Below, piece by piece: positions 53,489-62,856 of a stretch of DNA of 64,000 nucleotides. This DNA comes from Schizochytrium sp. TIO01 (lineage: Eukaryota > Sar > Bigyra > Thraustochytrida > Thraustochytriidae): NCBI GenBank assembly GCA_004764695.1, contig SMSO01000031.1, forward strand, positions 8,618,761 to 8,682,760, written 5' to 3'. The notes beneath the pieces are model-generated. The model ran no database searches and was not told where the DNA came from. It worked only from the letters and a program-made list of their open reading frames with translations. The position numbers and the translations under genes are program-made. Each line of letters opens with the position of its first letter. Within the stretch, counting starts at the first letter, position 1.

Positions 53489-56400
53489 TTAAATATGAAG
53501 CTGGCGCCCAGACGACATTGTCTTTAAGCGACCGGGAGTTATACGGGAACCCCGCCTGGCCCCACCTTGATTCAACCTATATCCTCCGTTGAGTACTTCA
53601 GTTACTGATTGATCGCCTTCACCACCATGTTCATCGACCATATCAACGTTTTGTCCAGTGAGGATAATATTAGCATTTGGCATGTCAGCACGACGAGGTT
53701 CGGCTGCTTCAAGAACCGCTTCCGCACGATCAGCTTCTGGAGCGAACTCGAGGTTTTTCAGAGCCCACTGAACTGTTCGCACTCTTTCATGCAATAATAA
53801 TACAATTGAAAGTTCGGTAATCAGCTCGTTGTAGTCGGAACGATGAGCAATGCCATATCTTACCAAGTGTTCATCAACACGTGCAAGCTTCTCATGAAGT
53901 GGATCGCGAAGGTCATAATAGTAAAACTGTGGTCGCTCAACAGCAGTTATTTTATCACACAAAGCATTCCAATGTTCCTGAATAGAGTAAACTTTTTCTA
54001 AAGGGAGCGCACGTGGCCGTGGAGGCTCGAATAAGATGTCAGCAAGCTCCATAACAAGTTCAGAAAAGTTATGAACGCCGCCGCGTTCCGGCTTATCTAA
54101 AGAAAAGCGAAGCAGTAAGAACTCAAGCCGGGTCCGAGGTGTTAGTGAGAGCGTGTTTATATCATCAGCCTCTAGTTGCTGAGAATCAGTCTGACGTCTC
54201 TTTTGCAAGCACTCTAGTAGCATACTTTGATCATGCTCCTTGGCGACGGCACGGATCAAGTCCGCTTGTGATGAAATTGCATTGATTCGAAATTTACCGC
54301 CGGCGCCCTCCATAAATTTTTCGATAGGTAATTGAACCTCAGCTTTCATACCAACTGTCACATTGAAAAGGGATGATCGATGCTTCCCCAAGGCATCGAA
54401 ATTTCGCGAGCGCCACTTTAACTCTTGCATATGCTTTTCTAGGTCGTCCGCTACGTCTATTTCATCATCATCATCATCAATAGAACCTTGCTTTGCCGTT
54501 CGAGCCTTTTCGCGATGCGGAAGCTCTTTTCCGACTCTCATACTTTTCCGCTTGATGTCTTGTGCACGGCTTGCACTGCTATAAAGGTCCTCCAGAGCTA
54601 CTGAAACAGGATTATAAGGTTCAGCAATATGAAAAAGACCTTCCCGGAGTAAGCTAGAGCGATAGACAAGATCTTGCTTCATCTGACGTTTTGTTTCCTC
54701 AGCAAGACCTACGCTAACAATTCGTTCGGCGCTAAATGCGCTTAAGGTTGAGATAAGACCAATGCCGATTAGCATTAGAATAAACATTAAAATCTGTGTC
54801 TCGATCTGTGTCACCTTATAATCTCCATAACCAACCGTGGTGACGGTTACGAGGGCAAACCAAATCACATTGCTAAAATCTCGAAAATCTTCTTGATGGT
54901 TCTGCTCAAAAATTTTGATGAACACTGTGCAGATAAGAATGATTACTACCACAAATGAGGCTAAATAAGCCATTGGCTTACGGACCATCAAAGAGATAAA
55001 AATAGCCTGTTGGGTGAACCGGCGGTACAAACGAAACAAACGAAAACCCTTAAATAATCTCATTGCATCAGGAAACCACACCGCTGTCAAAGGGATCTCA
55101 GTCAGCATCGCAGGTATATCATACCAATTATCACTAAAAAATGACCTTACAGTCGGCAGTTCCTTTTTGTCTCTTGTTAAGCATCGAAACGTGAAATCAA
55201 GAAAGAAAATGCCAAAGTTAAACACATCGATCCAAATCAGAACTCGCTCTGTTTTAGCCGAAACACCTCCATAAGGAATCAAAGGTGCAACAGCAATAAT
55301 GATAGATATCACTGTTAACAATAGGACAAATGTTTCTGTAGCAACCCCAACACTCTTACTACGCTCTATTGCATGATCGTACCAAACTTGTGCTCGAAGG
55401 TCGGCTTCTTGCTCTTCTATCTCTGCATTATACTTATTACGAAAAGCAGCATTGATAGCTACAGCGGAAAGTCGCCGTGCTACATTTCCAATACGCGTTT
55501 TTCTAGTAATCGCCTTTGAAATCTTACTTTGCAGAGCTCGGTCTTGGGATAAAGTTTGAGGACCATTTTTTTGTGCTACTGGAGATAAATGAACAATTGG
55601 ACTACTGACAATGTTTGCCTGTGTTCCAGAACGACCAAACAAATTTACAGAGCTATCACTGTGTTCTTTTTCTGAGTTTATGTCGCCTCCAGCTCGATGT
55701 GGGCCAACCTTAGCTGTTCTCTGCTGCTGCACAGCCGAATAACGATGAACCTCAGTGGTGTTCTGATTACTCTCTTGCTCATGAATTTTCTGAGCGATTA
55801 GACTCCACCGCCTCTCGAGATATTCACGCATCTTAATGTGAAATAGAAATAATGCAGCGCATACTACCATGAATGTGACAAACACACAATACATGATTAA
55901 GTCGTCGTTCAGTCCAGGAAAATCAATAAAATCTCGTTCGTCAGCATACCCATCACCATCGGAGTCAAATGAAAATCCATAATTTACTGGAAAGTCATCC
56001 AAAATATCGAAAAGACCATCATTGTCTTTGTCTAAATCCATAAGCTCAAAAACTTTTGGTCCACCTTCATATAACTCGGCAAGCCATACAACAGTGTCCC
56101 GAAACACTGAAGCGTCGATTATTCTTTTTGTGTCATTGTATTCTGGACGCAGAGATGGTGCTTCAAGAGCACAATGCACTATTTGAAGAGCATCGGGACT
56201 CCTTTCTGTTGCTGCAGGAAGACTTTTAATTCGAATCAGTCGAAGCTCATCGTCGATTCCATTTGAGTTTTCCCCACGAAGAAAGTAAGTAAGGGCACTT
56301 TCGGAATCTCGGTGGCTAAGACTTATTTCTCGAGGCCACGTACTATTCTCAAGATCTTGAAAGTTACGAGCATTAGAGATCTCAGCAAAGCGAATCTTGT

Positions 56401-57595
56401 GCTCATTAGTGGCTGAATTCCTGACCACTACCAGTAAGAAATTACTGGCAAGAGTCATATCGATCAACTCATCAAATCCTTCATCTATCCAATCTGCGTT
56501 CCACAGTTTTGTATTATTCATACTTGGGAGTTGCACTATTGAGATAGACTCATCAGCCGCATTTCTCCATCCTGCGAAGCAGATTTCGGAGGATGTTGAC
56601 GACGAAGACAACGACGACGAGGAAGTCTCAACATGACTGGCTATGGGTAGCGAAGCATTGCGAGCTAGAATTTGAACAGAGTAATCAGAATTACTCAAGG
56701 TTCTCGCAAAAATCCCTGTGTTTCCATCCGAGTCAGTCGCCTGGTATATAATTGTATTTTCTCCGCAGTAAACGAGACTTTGTCTTATTATGATTGAGTC
56801 AATGTCTGTTAAATTGTCAGGTCCACTTAATGGCTCTCCGGAGTTTATCATATCTTCGGGTAAATTGGATAGTTTCTGGCGATCATACACCCGGATCACA
56901 GTATGCTCTTCAGACAAATATTCAATCCAGGCAAGATAATTACCTTCTGGACTTGCAAGGATAGAACGTGGATTCTTTGTATTTGTGGCAACGGGTCGAA
57001 GTTCTTCTGCATATGGCTTTTGAAAAATCCGAAAAATATAACATTGCTCGGAAAGAATCTCGTCATCTGCCGCATGTGGGACTTCTGGAGCTCCATCCAT
57101 GTCAAACGAGCAGGTAGCGACTCCCTCTTCGTAATCGGTGTAGTATAGCTCGGTATACTCCTGGTCCATGATAAGAGAGAAAACATGGAGATTTCCGTCA
57201 ATCGCATTTTGAGAGCAATTGGAGGAGTTGGACAGATTCCATACTTCGCAAGTATCGAAATAGCTAATAGCGTCCCCCGTGAATGTCAGGATTGAAGGTC
57301 TACTATGATGATCCCATCTCGCTGTGTGCTCGTTTCCGGCATCCAGTACTTGTGTCGTCAGCCGTTTAGGTGCGAGTGGATGTGTGATTGTTCGAATTGC
57401 TTTATAATCGCGTTCTTTGAAGGATACATAACTTGGATTGCAGACTTCCACTCCGTTTACATATACAGGTCGCCACCATGTACTTTTAGGCACAAATGCC
57501 TCCGCTTGTTGTGGTGCCAGCAGGTGAACTAAGTTCGTTACAATAATCAGGAGGGCTTCTACCGAGTACCTGGATGACTGGCATCGACACCTCAT
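53489..57595 (-). CDS. chimeric voltage-gated K+ channel with beta-propeller ectodomain
   Basis: A 1368-aa single open frame from the ATG at 57595. Residues 1-34 form a signal peptide. Residues ~35-515 are a beta-rich extracellular region of TolB/WD-propeller type (e.g. SILASPEGNYLAWIEY) with many N-glycosylation sequons. Residues ~520-560 hold two thrombospondin-3-like Ca2+ loops, DLDKDNDGLFD and DSDGDGYADERDF. A transmembrane helix follows at 564-586 (CVFVTFMVVCAALFLFHI), then a cytosolic linker. The channel domain comprises S1 at ~750-772, a charged S4 (MRLFKGFRLFRLYRRF, ~845-862), S5, the selectivity filter TVGYGD (920-925) and S6 (ILMFILMLIGIGLISTL). The ~400-residue cytosolic C-terminus is helical and charged with no recognised domain. 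TVGYGD predicts K+ selectivity and S4 predicts voltage gating. I know of no described channel with this ectodomain. The absence of any stop or frame break argues against an artefactual fusion. Ligand unknown. Confidence 0.88.
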   Translation of the reverse strand: MRCRCQSSRYSVEALLIIVTNLVHLLAPQQAEAFVPKSTWWRPVYVNGVEVCNPSYVSFKERDYKAIRTITHPLAPKRLTTQVLDAGNEHTARWDHHSRPSILTFTGDAISYFDTCEVWNLSNSSNCSQNAIDGNLHVFSLIMDQEYTELYYTDYEEGVATCSFDMDGAPEVPHAADDEILSEQCYIFRIFQKPYAEELRPVATNTKNPRSILASPEGNYLAWIEYLSEEHTVIRVYDRQKLSNLPEDMINSGEPLSGPDNLTDIDSIIIRQSLVYCGENTIIYQATDSDGNTGIFARTLSNSDYSVQILARNASLPIASHVETSSSSLSSSSTSSEICFAGWRNAADESISIVQLPSMNNTKLWNADWIDEGFDELIDMTLASNFLLVVVRNSATNEHKIRFAEISNARNFQDLENSTWPREISLSHRDSESALTYFLRGENSNGIDDELRLIRIKSLPAATERSPDALQIVHCALEAPSLRPEYNDTKRIIDASVFRDTVVWLAELYEGGPKVFELMDLDKDNDGLFDILDDFPVNYGFSFDSDGDGYADERDFIDFPGLNDDLIMYCVFVTFMVVCAALFLFHIKMREYLERRWSLIAQKIHEQESNQNTTEVHRYSAVQQQRTAKVGPHRAGGDINSEKEHSDSSVNLFGRSGTQANIVSSPIVHLSPVAQKNGPQTLSQDRALQSKISKAITRKTRIGNVARRLSAVAINAAFRNKYNAEIEEQEADLRAQVWYDHAIERSKSVGVATETFVLLLTVISIIIAVAPLIPYGGVSAKTERVLIWIDVFNFGIFFLDFTFRCLTRDKKELPTVRSFFSDNWYDIPAMLTEIPLTAVWFPDAMRLFKGFRLFRLYRRFTQQAIFISLMVRKPMAYLASFVVVIILICTVFIKIFEQNHQEDFRDFSNVIWFALVTVTTVGYGDYKVTQIETQILMFILMLIGIGLISTLSAFSAERIVSVGLAEETKRQMKQDLVYRSSLLREGLFHIAEPYNPVSVALEDLYSSASRAQDIKRKSMRVGKELPHREKARTAKQGSIDDDDDEIDVADDLEKHMQELKWRSRNFDALGKHRSSLFNVTVGMKAEVQLPIEKFMEGAGGKFRINAISSQADLIRAVAKEHDQSMLLECLQKRRQTDSQQLEADDINTLSLTPRTRLEFLLLRFSLDKPERGGVHNFSELVMELADILFEPPRPRALPLEKVYSIQEHWNALCDKITAVERPQFYYYDLRDPLHEKLARVDEHLVRYGIAHRSDYNELITELSIVLLLHERVRTVQWALKNLEFAPEADRAEAVLEAAEPRRADMPNANIILTGQNVDMVDEHGGEGDQSVTEVLNGGYRLNQGGARRGSRITPGRLKTMSSGRQLHI

Positions 57596-58749
57596 TCCCG
57601 CAAGTTCGTGTCGTCGCGAACCCTAGCAAAAGGATTCGCTCGCCGCCATGTGTCTTGGGTCTACTCCCGCTGATTTGCGACCCCATCTATCCACCTCTGT
57701 GCTTTTCCTGCATTCACTACAGCAAGCGAGCACCACTATATGTAGCAGTTGACCACCGCCTCTGTAGATAATTGTATAAACATGGTATAGAAGTAGTCCC
57801 CGCCGTAACGGCTAGTCCTCGGAAGTGTACTTTCATAGTATCAAGGTTCATAGGTGCCTATTGTTAGTGTTCAAGCTATGTAAGGTTATGCAGCTATATG
57901 TCCTCGTCGCTGAGTTATGGTTTACCTGTCGCTAGTGAACCTGCAAGTTCAGGAAAGCTGGTTGGCAAGAACGATCCCCTACTGGTAATTGCACTTGCAA
58001 AAAGAAATAAAATTACTTAATACTTTGCACACCAGGACATTTGAGTTGTTGAACCAGTTTTTGTGCAATTACAGGCAAGGCAAGGCAAGCTCTCTCCTGG
58101 TCTATTCTAATCAGCTTCCAGTAATACAGCAACCCGTGGCAACTCTCGCTGGTTCTCGGGCTACTGTTTTTCACAGCCGGTTTGCATCTCCTTCTTTTTT
58201 TGGATTGGAGATGAGACAATCAAAAGAAAAAAGAAACCGAAGAAAGAAACTACATCAATGTTTGATGATTAATCACGCCACTAAAAGAGAAATAACAGAA
58301 TCACCCTTCAAAATACGAAGTATCTTCACATGTGCTGATCCATCGCTCTTTGTTGAAAAAGCAGCTTTTCAACCTCTTCCAACGACACGAGGACAAGCAT
58401 CTCTGGACAAAATCCAGAACGAGCTAGGTAACCCTTCTTGATGATTTCTTTTTTTTTCAACGACGACTTCAAGTTGAGAAAAAAATGAAAACGAGAGAAA
58501 TGTTCTGAATGTTCTATAAGATCCACGTATTCTTAGTGGACTAGCTTGTTGAGAGCGGCGTAACTCACGGACTCACTCTCTCTACGAGGGACTCGAGAGC
58601 GGCGTAACTCTCGGCCTCACTCTTTCTACGAGGGACTTGAAAGCATAGACTTCGGCTCGCATGAGCATAAACCTAACTCACCATCGCCAAGCCCGTCCGT
58701 AGTACTAGTCGTTGCTTCTCAGCGTGCAGTGTGCTCAGCCATAGGACGA
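57596..58749. other. intergenic 1.15 kb, divergent promoters
   Basis: A shared upstream region of the channel gene (-) and the unknown gene (+). It contains the 44-bp tandem repeat at 58551-58638. Short frames at 57989-58441 lack any recognisable features. Confidence 0.5.
58551..58638. repeat. 44-bp tandem duplication upstream of the 58750 gene
   Basis: Two copies beginning GAGAGCGGCGTAACTC (58551 and 58595) and ending CTACGAGGGACT, with four mismatches. They lie 110-200 bp upstream of the next start codon, a position suitable for a duplicated promoter element. Confidence 0.85.
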
Positions 58750-59379
58750 ATGTCAGCAAGGCAAGTTGGAGCAAAGACTTTGAGCCCCTTGGCTAGCAAC
58801 AAGCTGCAAGCAGGACACTCGAGCTCACAAACTGATGGCGCGTCTCAAAAGATGGAGGTCATTGAAGTCTACGATGAAATTGATGTAGCTACGCTGCGAC
58901 TTCAGATGGCAGATTATCCCAATGAGCACGATGTCTTCTTTGGTTTGCCCTCTAACTCGAAGTGGAGACCCTCCATCAATTTGACACGCGATGCAGCTGG
59001 AAACTACGAAGTCAAGTCTTGTGAATTGACTTCTATTGTGCTGAGTTTATACTTGATGCCAGGAGTTACAGCCAAGGTCTTTGAGATGAGAAAGGGTAGA
59101 ACGAATCCTCTTTTAAGTTACTCACTCCTGCCAAGTGCCACGCCAAAGTGGCAGAACTTCCCAATCTTGAACACGAATGGTTTATGGGGATACATCATCA
59201 CCTTTCACCAGTGCTACGGGATTTATAGGATTGCCAATCCGATTGAAACTAGATTGCATGATGAATCCACCAGGGCAGCAAGAGAAAACCTTGGCTTCAC
59301 TGACTTTGTCGATGAGTATGATTTCCTCACGAGTGAAGCTATATTTGCTGAAAGAAAGATTTTACTGTCCTTCGTGTAA
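58750..59379 (+). CDS. hypothetical protein, 209 aa (possibly 231 aa with a second exon)
   Basis: The start is taken at the ATG 58750 (MSARQVG...); an in-frame GTG lies 21 nt upstream. Residues ~1-40 are polar and disordered. The rest is a compact mixed alpha/beta sequence with no family I recognise: EVYDEIDVATLRLQMADYP, then KWRPSINLTRDAAGNYEVKS, ATPKWQNFPILNTNGLWGY and FHQCYGIYRIANPIETRL. No signal peptide or membrane helix is seen. A perfect GTAAGT at 59376-59381 sits across the stop. If used with the acceptor TTCTTAG at 59526-59532, the protein continues in frame to a TAG at 59600-59602 (231 aa), and the intron would contain the (AT)n repeat. Codon texture and length support a real gene. 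Function is unknown. Confidence 0.65.
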   Translation: MSARQVGAKTLSPLASNKLQAGHSSSQTDGASQKMEVIEVYDEIDVATLRLQMADYPNEHDVFFGLPSNSKWRPSINLTRDAAGNYEVKSCELTSIVLSLYLMPGVTAKVFEMRKGRTNPLLSYSLLPSATPKWQNFPILNTNGLWGYIITFHQCYGIYRIANPIETRLHDESTRAARENLGFTDFVDEYDFLTSEAIFAERKILLSFV

Positions 59380-59484
59380 GTCTCGTGGAAGCCCTCCTCG
59401 GTGGCTCCAGCTTGTAAGCAATATATCTCTGCATTGTTTTAAAGCGAGATTTTGGGATTGCTCGTTTGCAAATCCAACTTCATA

Positions 59485-59523
<39 letters not shown>

Positions 59524-60604
59524 CATTCTTAGTAGATTCAAAAACGATCGTTGTTCATTTCCTACATCTAATCTCTTCTCGAGGTATACGCATGCCTCTT
59601 AGGAAGCCGCATCTGCAGCACGACGCAAATGTTTTTTCCATTCCCAGTAAGCTAAGAAAATGATTGTCAAGCCCATACGTCTATTCCGGCTCTTTAGGGG
59701 GCCATTTGACGTTTCCAAACAATACTTCTGCTACATCGAATCTTTCTTGCTCCCTGAAGACTTCAATCAAACCACTCTCCCTAAGGAAGTTTCATTTTAT
59801 TTTGACAATAAGATTATTTGCTCACTCCCTCGATGACTCATACTGCTTACTTTCCTAGCTTTAAGAATGGTACCCATCACTTGTTCGTCAGGGATAGTCA
59901 TTTGGCCATATTACACACGGCTGCAAGCAAACTAAAGACAATCAACCATGGCTGCTACCCTGTTGTACTTCTTCCAAACACCTCGTCTCATTCTCGTAGC
60001 ACGTAAGCTTACGGTTCTAACGCAATCTAGGATCATTTTTAACAACTGGCTAACAAAAAAGTAAGTAATTAATTAAAACCCACATTCCAAGAGTTCGCGA
60101 GGTGTTGCTTGCCTGGGCTTTAGGAGCGCTTGAGGTCCAAACTTTCTAACTTTGCACAATTATTTTCCAAATTCGATCAAATTTATGATTTGACTGCCAC
60201 AATCATCACACTCTTCATGCATGAACCCCCCCCTCTCTATCTTCAAATCTTCACACCTCTTCTTCTTCTTCTTCTTCTTCGATCTTTCGCACATTCCCAT
60301 GCAAGTTTTTTAATGTTCAAGATCACAATGTGGCCTCATGTCACTGTTAGAGCACTTAACATTCGCACCATATCCTCTTATACGCTCTTAACAAAGTCCT
60401 ACCTAGCATTGTCGGCAATGGGCAAAATAAAAATACATACATACGCGTACAGCCAACAGCACGCAAGGCGTCATCAAAGCCCAAACGAGCGGTCGAGACA
60501 AGTTGGGTGGCGATCAGCTTGAGCAGGACTGCCGGCGACTAAGTCTGCGTTGGAATTAGAGCTGGGTTTAGCCTTGGGAAGACAAAGGCCCCGGGGTTGC
60601 GTCA
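59380..60604. other. intergenic 1.2 kb
   Basis: Possibly includes a short terminal exon of the preceding gene (59533-59602). It holds an (AT)n repeat and a (CTT)n run near 60256-60282. Several 60-130-codon frames were considered and not supported. Confidence 0.5.
59488..59521. repeat. (AT)n dinucleotide repeat
   Basis: About 14 AT units followed by GTATGTATC. It may lie inside an intron of the preceding gene. Confidence 0.9.
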
Positions 60605-61453
60605 ATGGGCTCTAAGAAGCGCACTTTTGCCGGCGCCACTCGTAGTGGGGATGGCGAAGCTACTTCCTCTACAGCTACTACTTCCGCTGTAAAGGTCGTT
60701 TCTGGCGAACAAAGAGATCAAGGTGAAGAGCTGATTAATGAGGGCTTGGAGATCTCTGGCGAGCGGAATGCAAAGCAAGTTCGTAAAAATGCGGCTTTGC
60801 ATGTAGGTGGAGAAGAAAACCCCTTTGCGATACTTGACGAAGAAGTTTTTGCCGAGATCGACGGGTATAAAGTGTCGAACGAGGTGAAGCGTAAACTCCG
60901 CGAAGAAAATCGTATTGAGGAAACTGTAGCTTTGACATATGGCGAGATTAGATGCACATCATTTGCAGAGCTGCTCAATGAGTTTTTGCCAGAATGCCGT
61001 GGGTTCTTTGTGGATATTGGCTCAGGAACTGGTAAGGCGGTGCTCACAGCTGCAATGAGCGGGTTTTCTAGATGCCTAGGTGTAGAAATCGTGGGTAAAC
61101 TTCATGACTGTGCAATGACGGGTTTTGCGCGTGCTAAGGGAAAGGAAGGTTTGATCCCTGACAGTGCCCAGATCGAGTTCATTGTAGGAGATAGCTTTGC
61201 AAATGTTGATAAGTGGCAAGGTGCAGATGTTATCTTCGCCCCCACAACATGCTTTACAGATGAACTGATGGAACAATTGAGTGCATCATTAAAGAAAGTG
61301 AAACCGGGTGCTTATATCATCAACACCACCCGCATGATTAAATCCAACGATGTCAAACTGATTTCAAAAAAGAGATCCAGATATGCACGAGGCTCATTGG
61401 AGTTTATGCTCTGGAGGCGAGTACCCATCCCACCTACCACTGAGGAAAAGTGA
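60605..61453 (+). CDS. small DOT1-fold SAM-dependent methyltransferase
   Basis: The product is 282 aa from the ATG at 60605. Residues 1-75 are polar with basic clusters (GSKKRTF). The class I methyltransferase domain runs ~85-275. TYGEI (111-115) corresponds to the DOT1 loop motif. FVDIGSGTGKAVLTAAM (135-151) is SAM motif I. CLGVEIVGKLHD (157-168) carries the acidic residue for the SAM ribose. FIVGDSF and DVIFAPTTCFTDELMEQL follow, then GAYIINTT. DOT1 methylates histone H3 Lys79. In canonical DOT1 the catalytic segment contains an Asn-Asn/Phe motif, which here reads APTTCF, as in many small protist DOT1-like enzymes. The target may therefore be another protein. There is no long DNA-binding extension. 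It is convergent with the TMEM249-like gene 224 bp away. Family call good; substrate uncertain. Confidence 0.82.
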   Translation: MGSKKRTFAGATRSGDGEATSSTATTSAVKVVSGEQRDQGEELINEGLEISGERNAKQVRKNAALHVGGEENPFAILDEEVFAEIDGYKVSNEVKRKLREENRIEETVALTYGEIRCTSFAELLNEFLPECRGFFVDIGSGTGKAVLTAAMSGFSRCLGVEIVGKLHDCAMTGFARAKGKEGLIPDSAQIEFIVGDSFANVDKWQGADVIFAPTTCFTDELMEQLSASLKKVKPGAYIINTTRMIKSNDVKLISKKRSRYARGSLEFMLWRRVPIPPTTEEK

Positions 61454-61677
61454 AGGTAGAAGAGTTTATTGCTGCGGAGAATAGGAATAGGACGATATGG
61501 CGGCAAGAATCGAAGCAGAAAAATAATCAGATATAGTGAGGGTATGGAATATTCGTTAAGAAGAGCTCTTATATTCTCCTTTTAGCAATCCAACTGAGGA
61601 AAGATGATTTTCTTTCAGGTAGAAATTCACAAACAAACAATATAAAGAATACATGAAGAACACAAACACAACGAGAG

Positions 61678-62856
61678 CTATTCACTCTCAGGGTAATGTC
61701 GAACGTTATGAAAGACAGAGACTGTTGTACTCAATGCAGCGCTCGCAAAGAAAAAAGCAAGTTAGTGGTTCAGTTCCACCCACCATTCTTCATTTCCATT
61801 CATCATCCAATACAACCGTGCCCAAATTAACGCCTGCACTTACCGTTGGCTTGGTCAAAGTAGTTGATATTGAGGTTCCGTGCAATTTTCTGGCCGAGCC
61901 TGTTTCATTATACGAAAAATGAAAGCGGACAAGCTTTTTGTGTTAGTGCTCGTAATCTTTTCAATGTATACTTGATGGCAACATGCACAGCAACGTTTAG
62001 AGGATTTAAACTTAGCCTGGGATCCAAAACCAAGATAAATACTTGATGCTCGCTACCTGCAATTGCCGTACAATAAGGCAATGTTTGCTTGAGGAAGGGA
62101 CTTTAACATTATGGGGGTTGGTAGTAGCTAACACCTTCTGTGTGCTGAGCGAGACTGGGTCAGGCTTAAATAAGGACTTACCTTCGTAAAGACCGGACGT
62201 CTGAGGATGGTCGTTTTGTAAGCACGTGACGATCAATTTTAACACCGTCAAGAACTAGCTCATATTTAGGAATCTCATTGGAGCTGGCACCAACCTGAAG
62301 TATGCGATTAAGACGAATATAAATGTTGTGATAACCACTTGTAATAAAATCTGATCCAACGATGAAAGAATAAACCTTGTTTTCCTCATCCAGGAGGTAA
62401 ATGCGTTCATGCCGGTAATTGACAAACACAGCGATTGCGTGAATCAAAGCCGTTATGACGTAAACGAAGATGCTATTGTTCACGCTCCATGTGGCTAACA
62501 TTAAAAGCAATATAGCTAAACATACTGCAATTGTGATTTGCGAACTCTTCTTCTTCTTGTATGGTTTTCGAAGCGTAAACATGCGCGACCTATCTTCGAA
62601 CGAAAGACCTAGCTGAAATGGATGAAAAGGGTTGAGAAGGATGTCAGCCTGAAGTAGCTCTACCGGGCTTCTCTTGTCTCTCGCAAAGAAGCGACGAATC
62701 CTAATGAGCAAAAACAAATGTTGTGCCTGTGCTGTTAGCGTACAATGATTGTCTTCTTCGTTTTTCTGACATCAGATTTTTGGGCCTGGCCAAGCTGATG
62801 CCTTGGGCCCGAAACATACAAGCTCGATGCTTCTAGACGTACCTTTTCGGGATCAT
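61678..62856 (-). CDS. TMEM249: TMEM249 homologue (CatSper-type auxiliary subunit), four exons
   Basis: Read as join(61678..61721, 61844..61899, 62182..62700, 62843..62856) on the minus strand: 210 aa, all junctions in frame. Donors are GTACGT, GTAAGT and GTAAGT; acceptors are CATTAG, AAACAG and CAACAG. The 14-nt first exon encodes MIPKR. The product has an N-terminal PFHPFQLGLSFEDRSRMF, two adjacent membrane helices (58-76 and 81-98) joined by a short polar turn, then YLLDEENKVYSF, HNIYIRLNRI and YELVLDGVKI. The last three exons converge on RRLGQKIARNLNINYFD and NVRHYPE. From memory of the family, animal TMEM249 has the same order and near-identical LNINYFD and VRH elements near its C-terminus. 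In animals it is a transmembrane subunit of the sperm flagellar CatSper Ca2+ channel. A flagellar (zoospore) membrane role is inferred. The exon model rests on splice motifs and homology, not transcripts. Confidence 0.78.
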
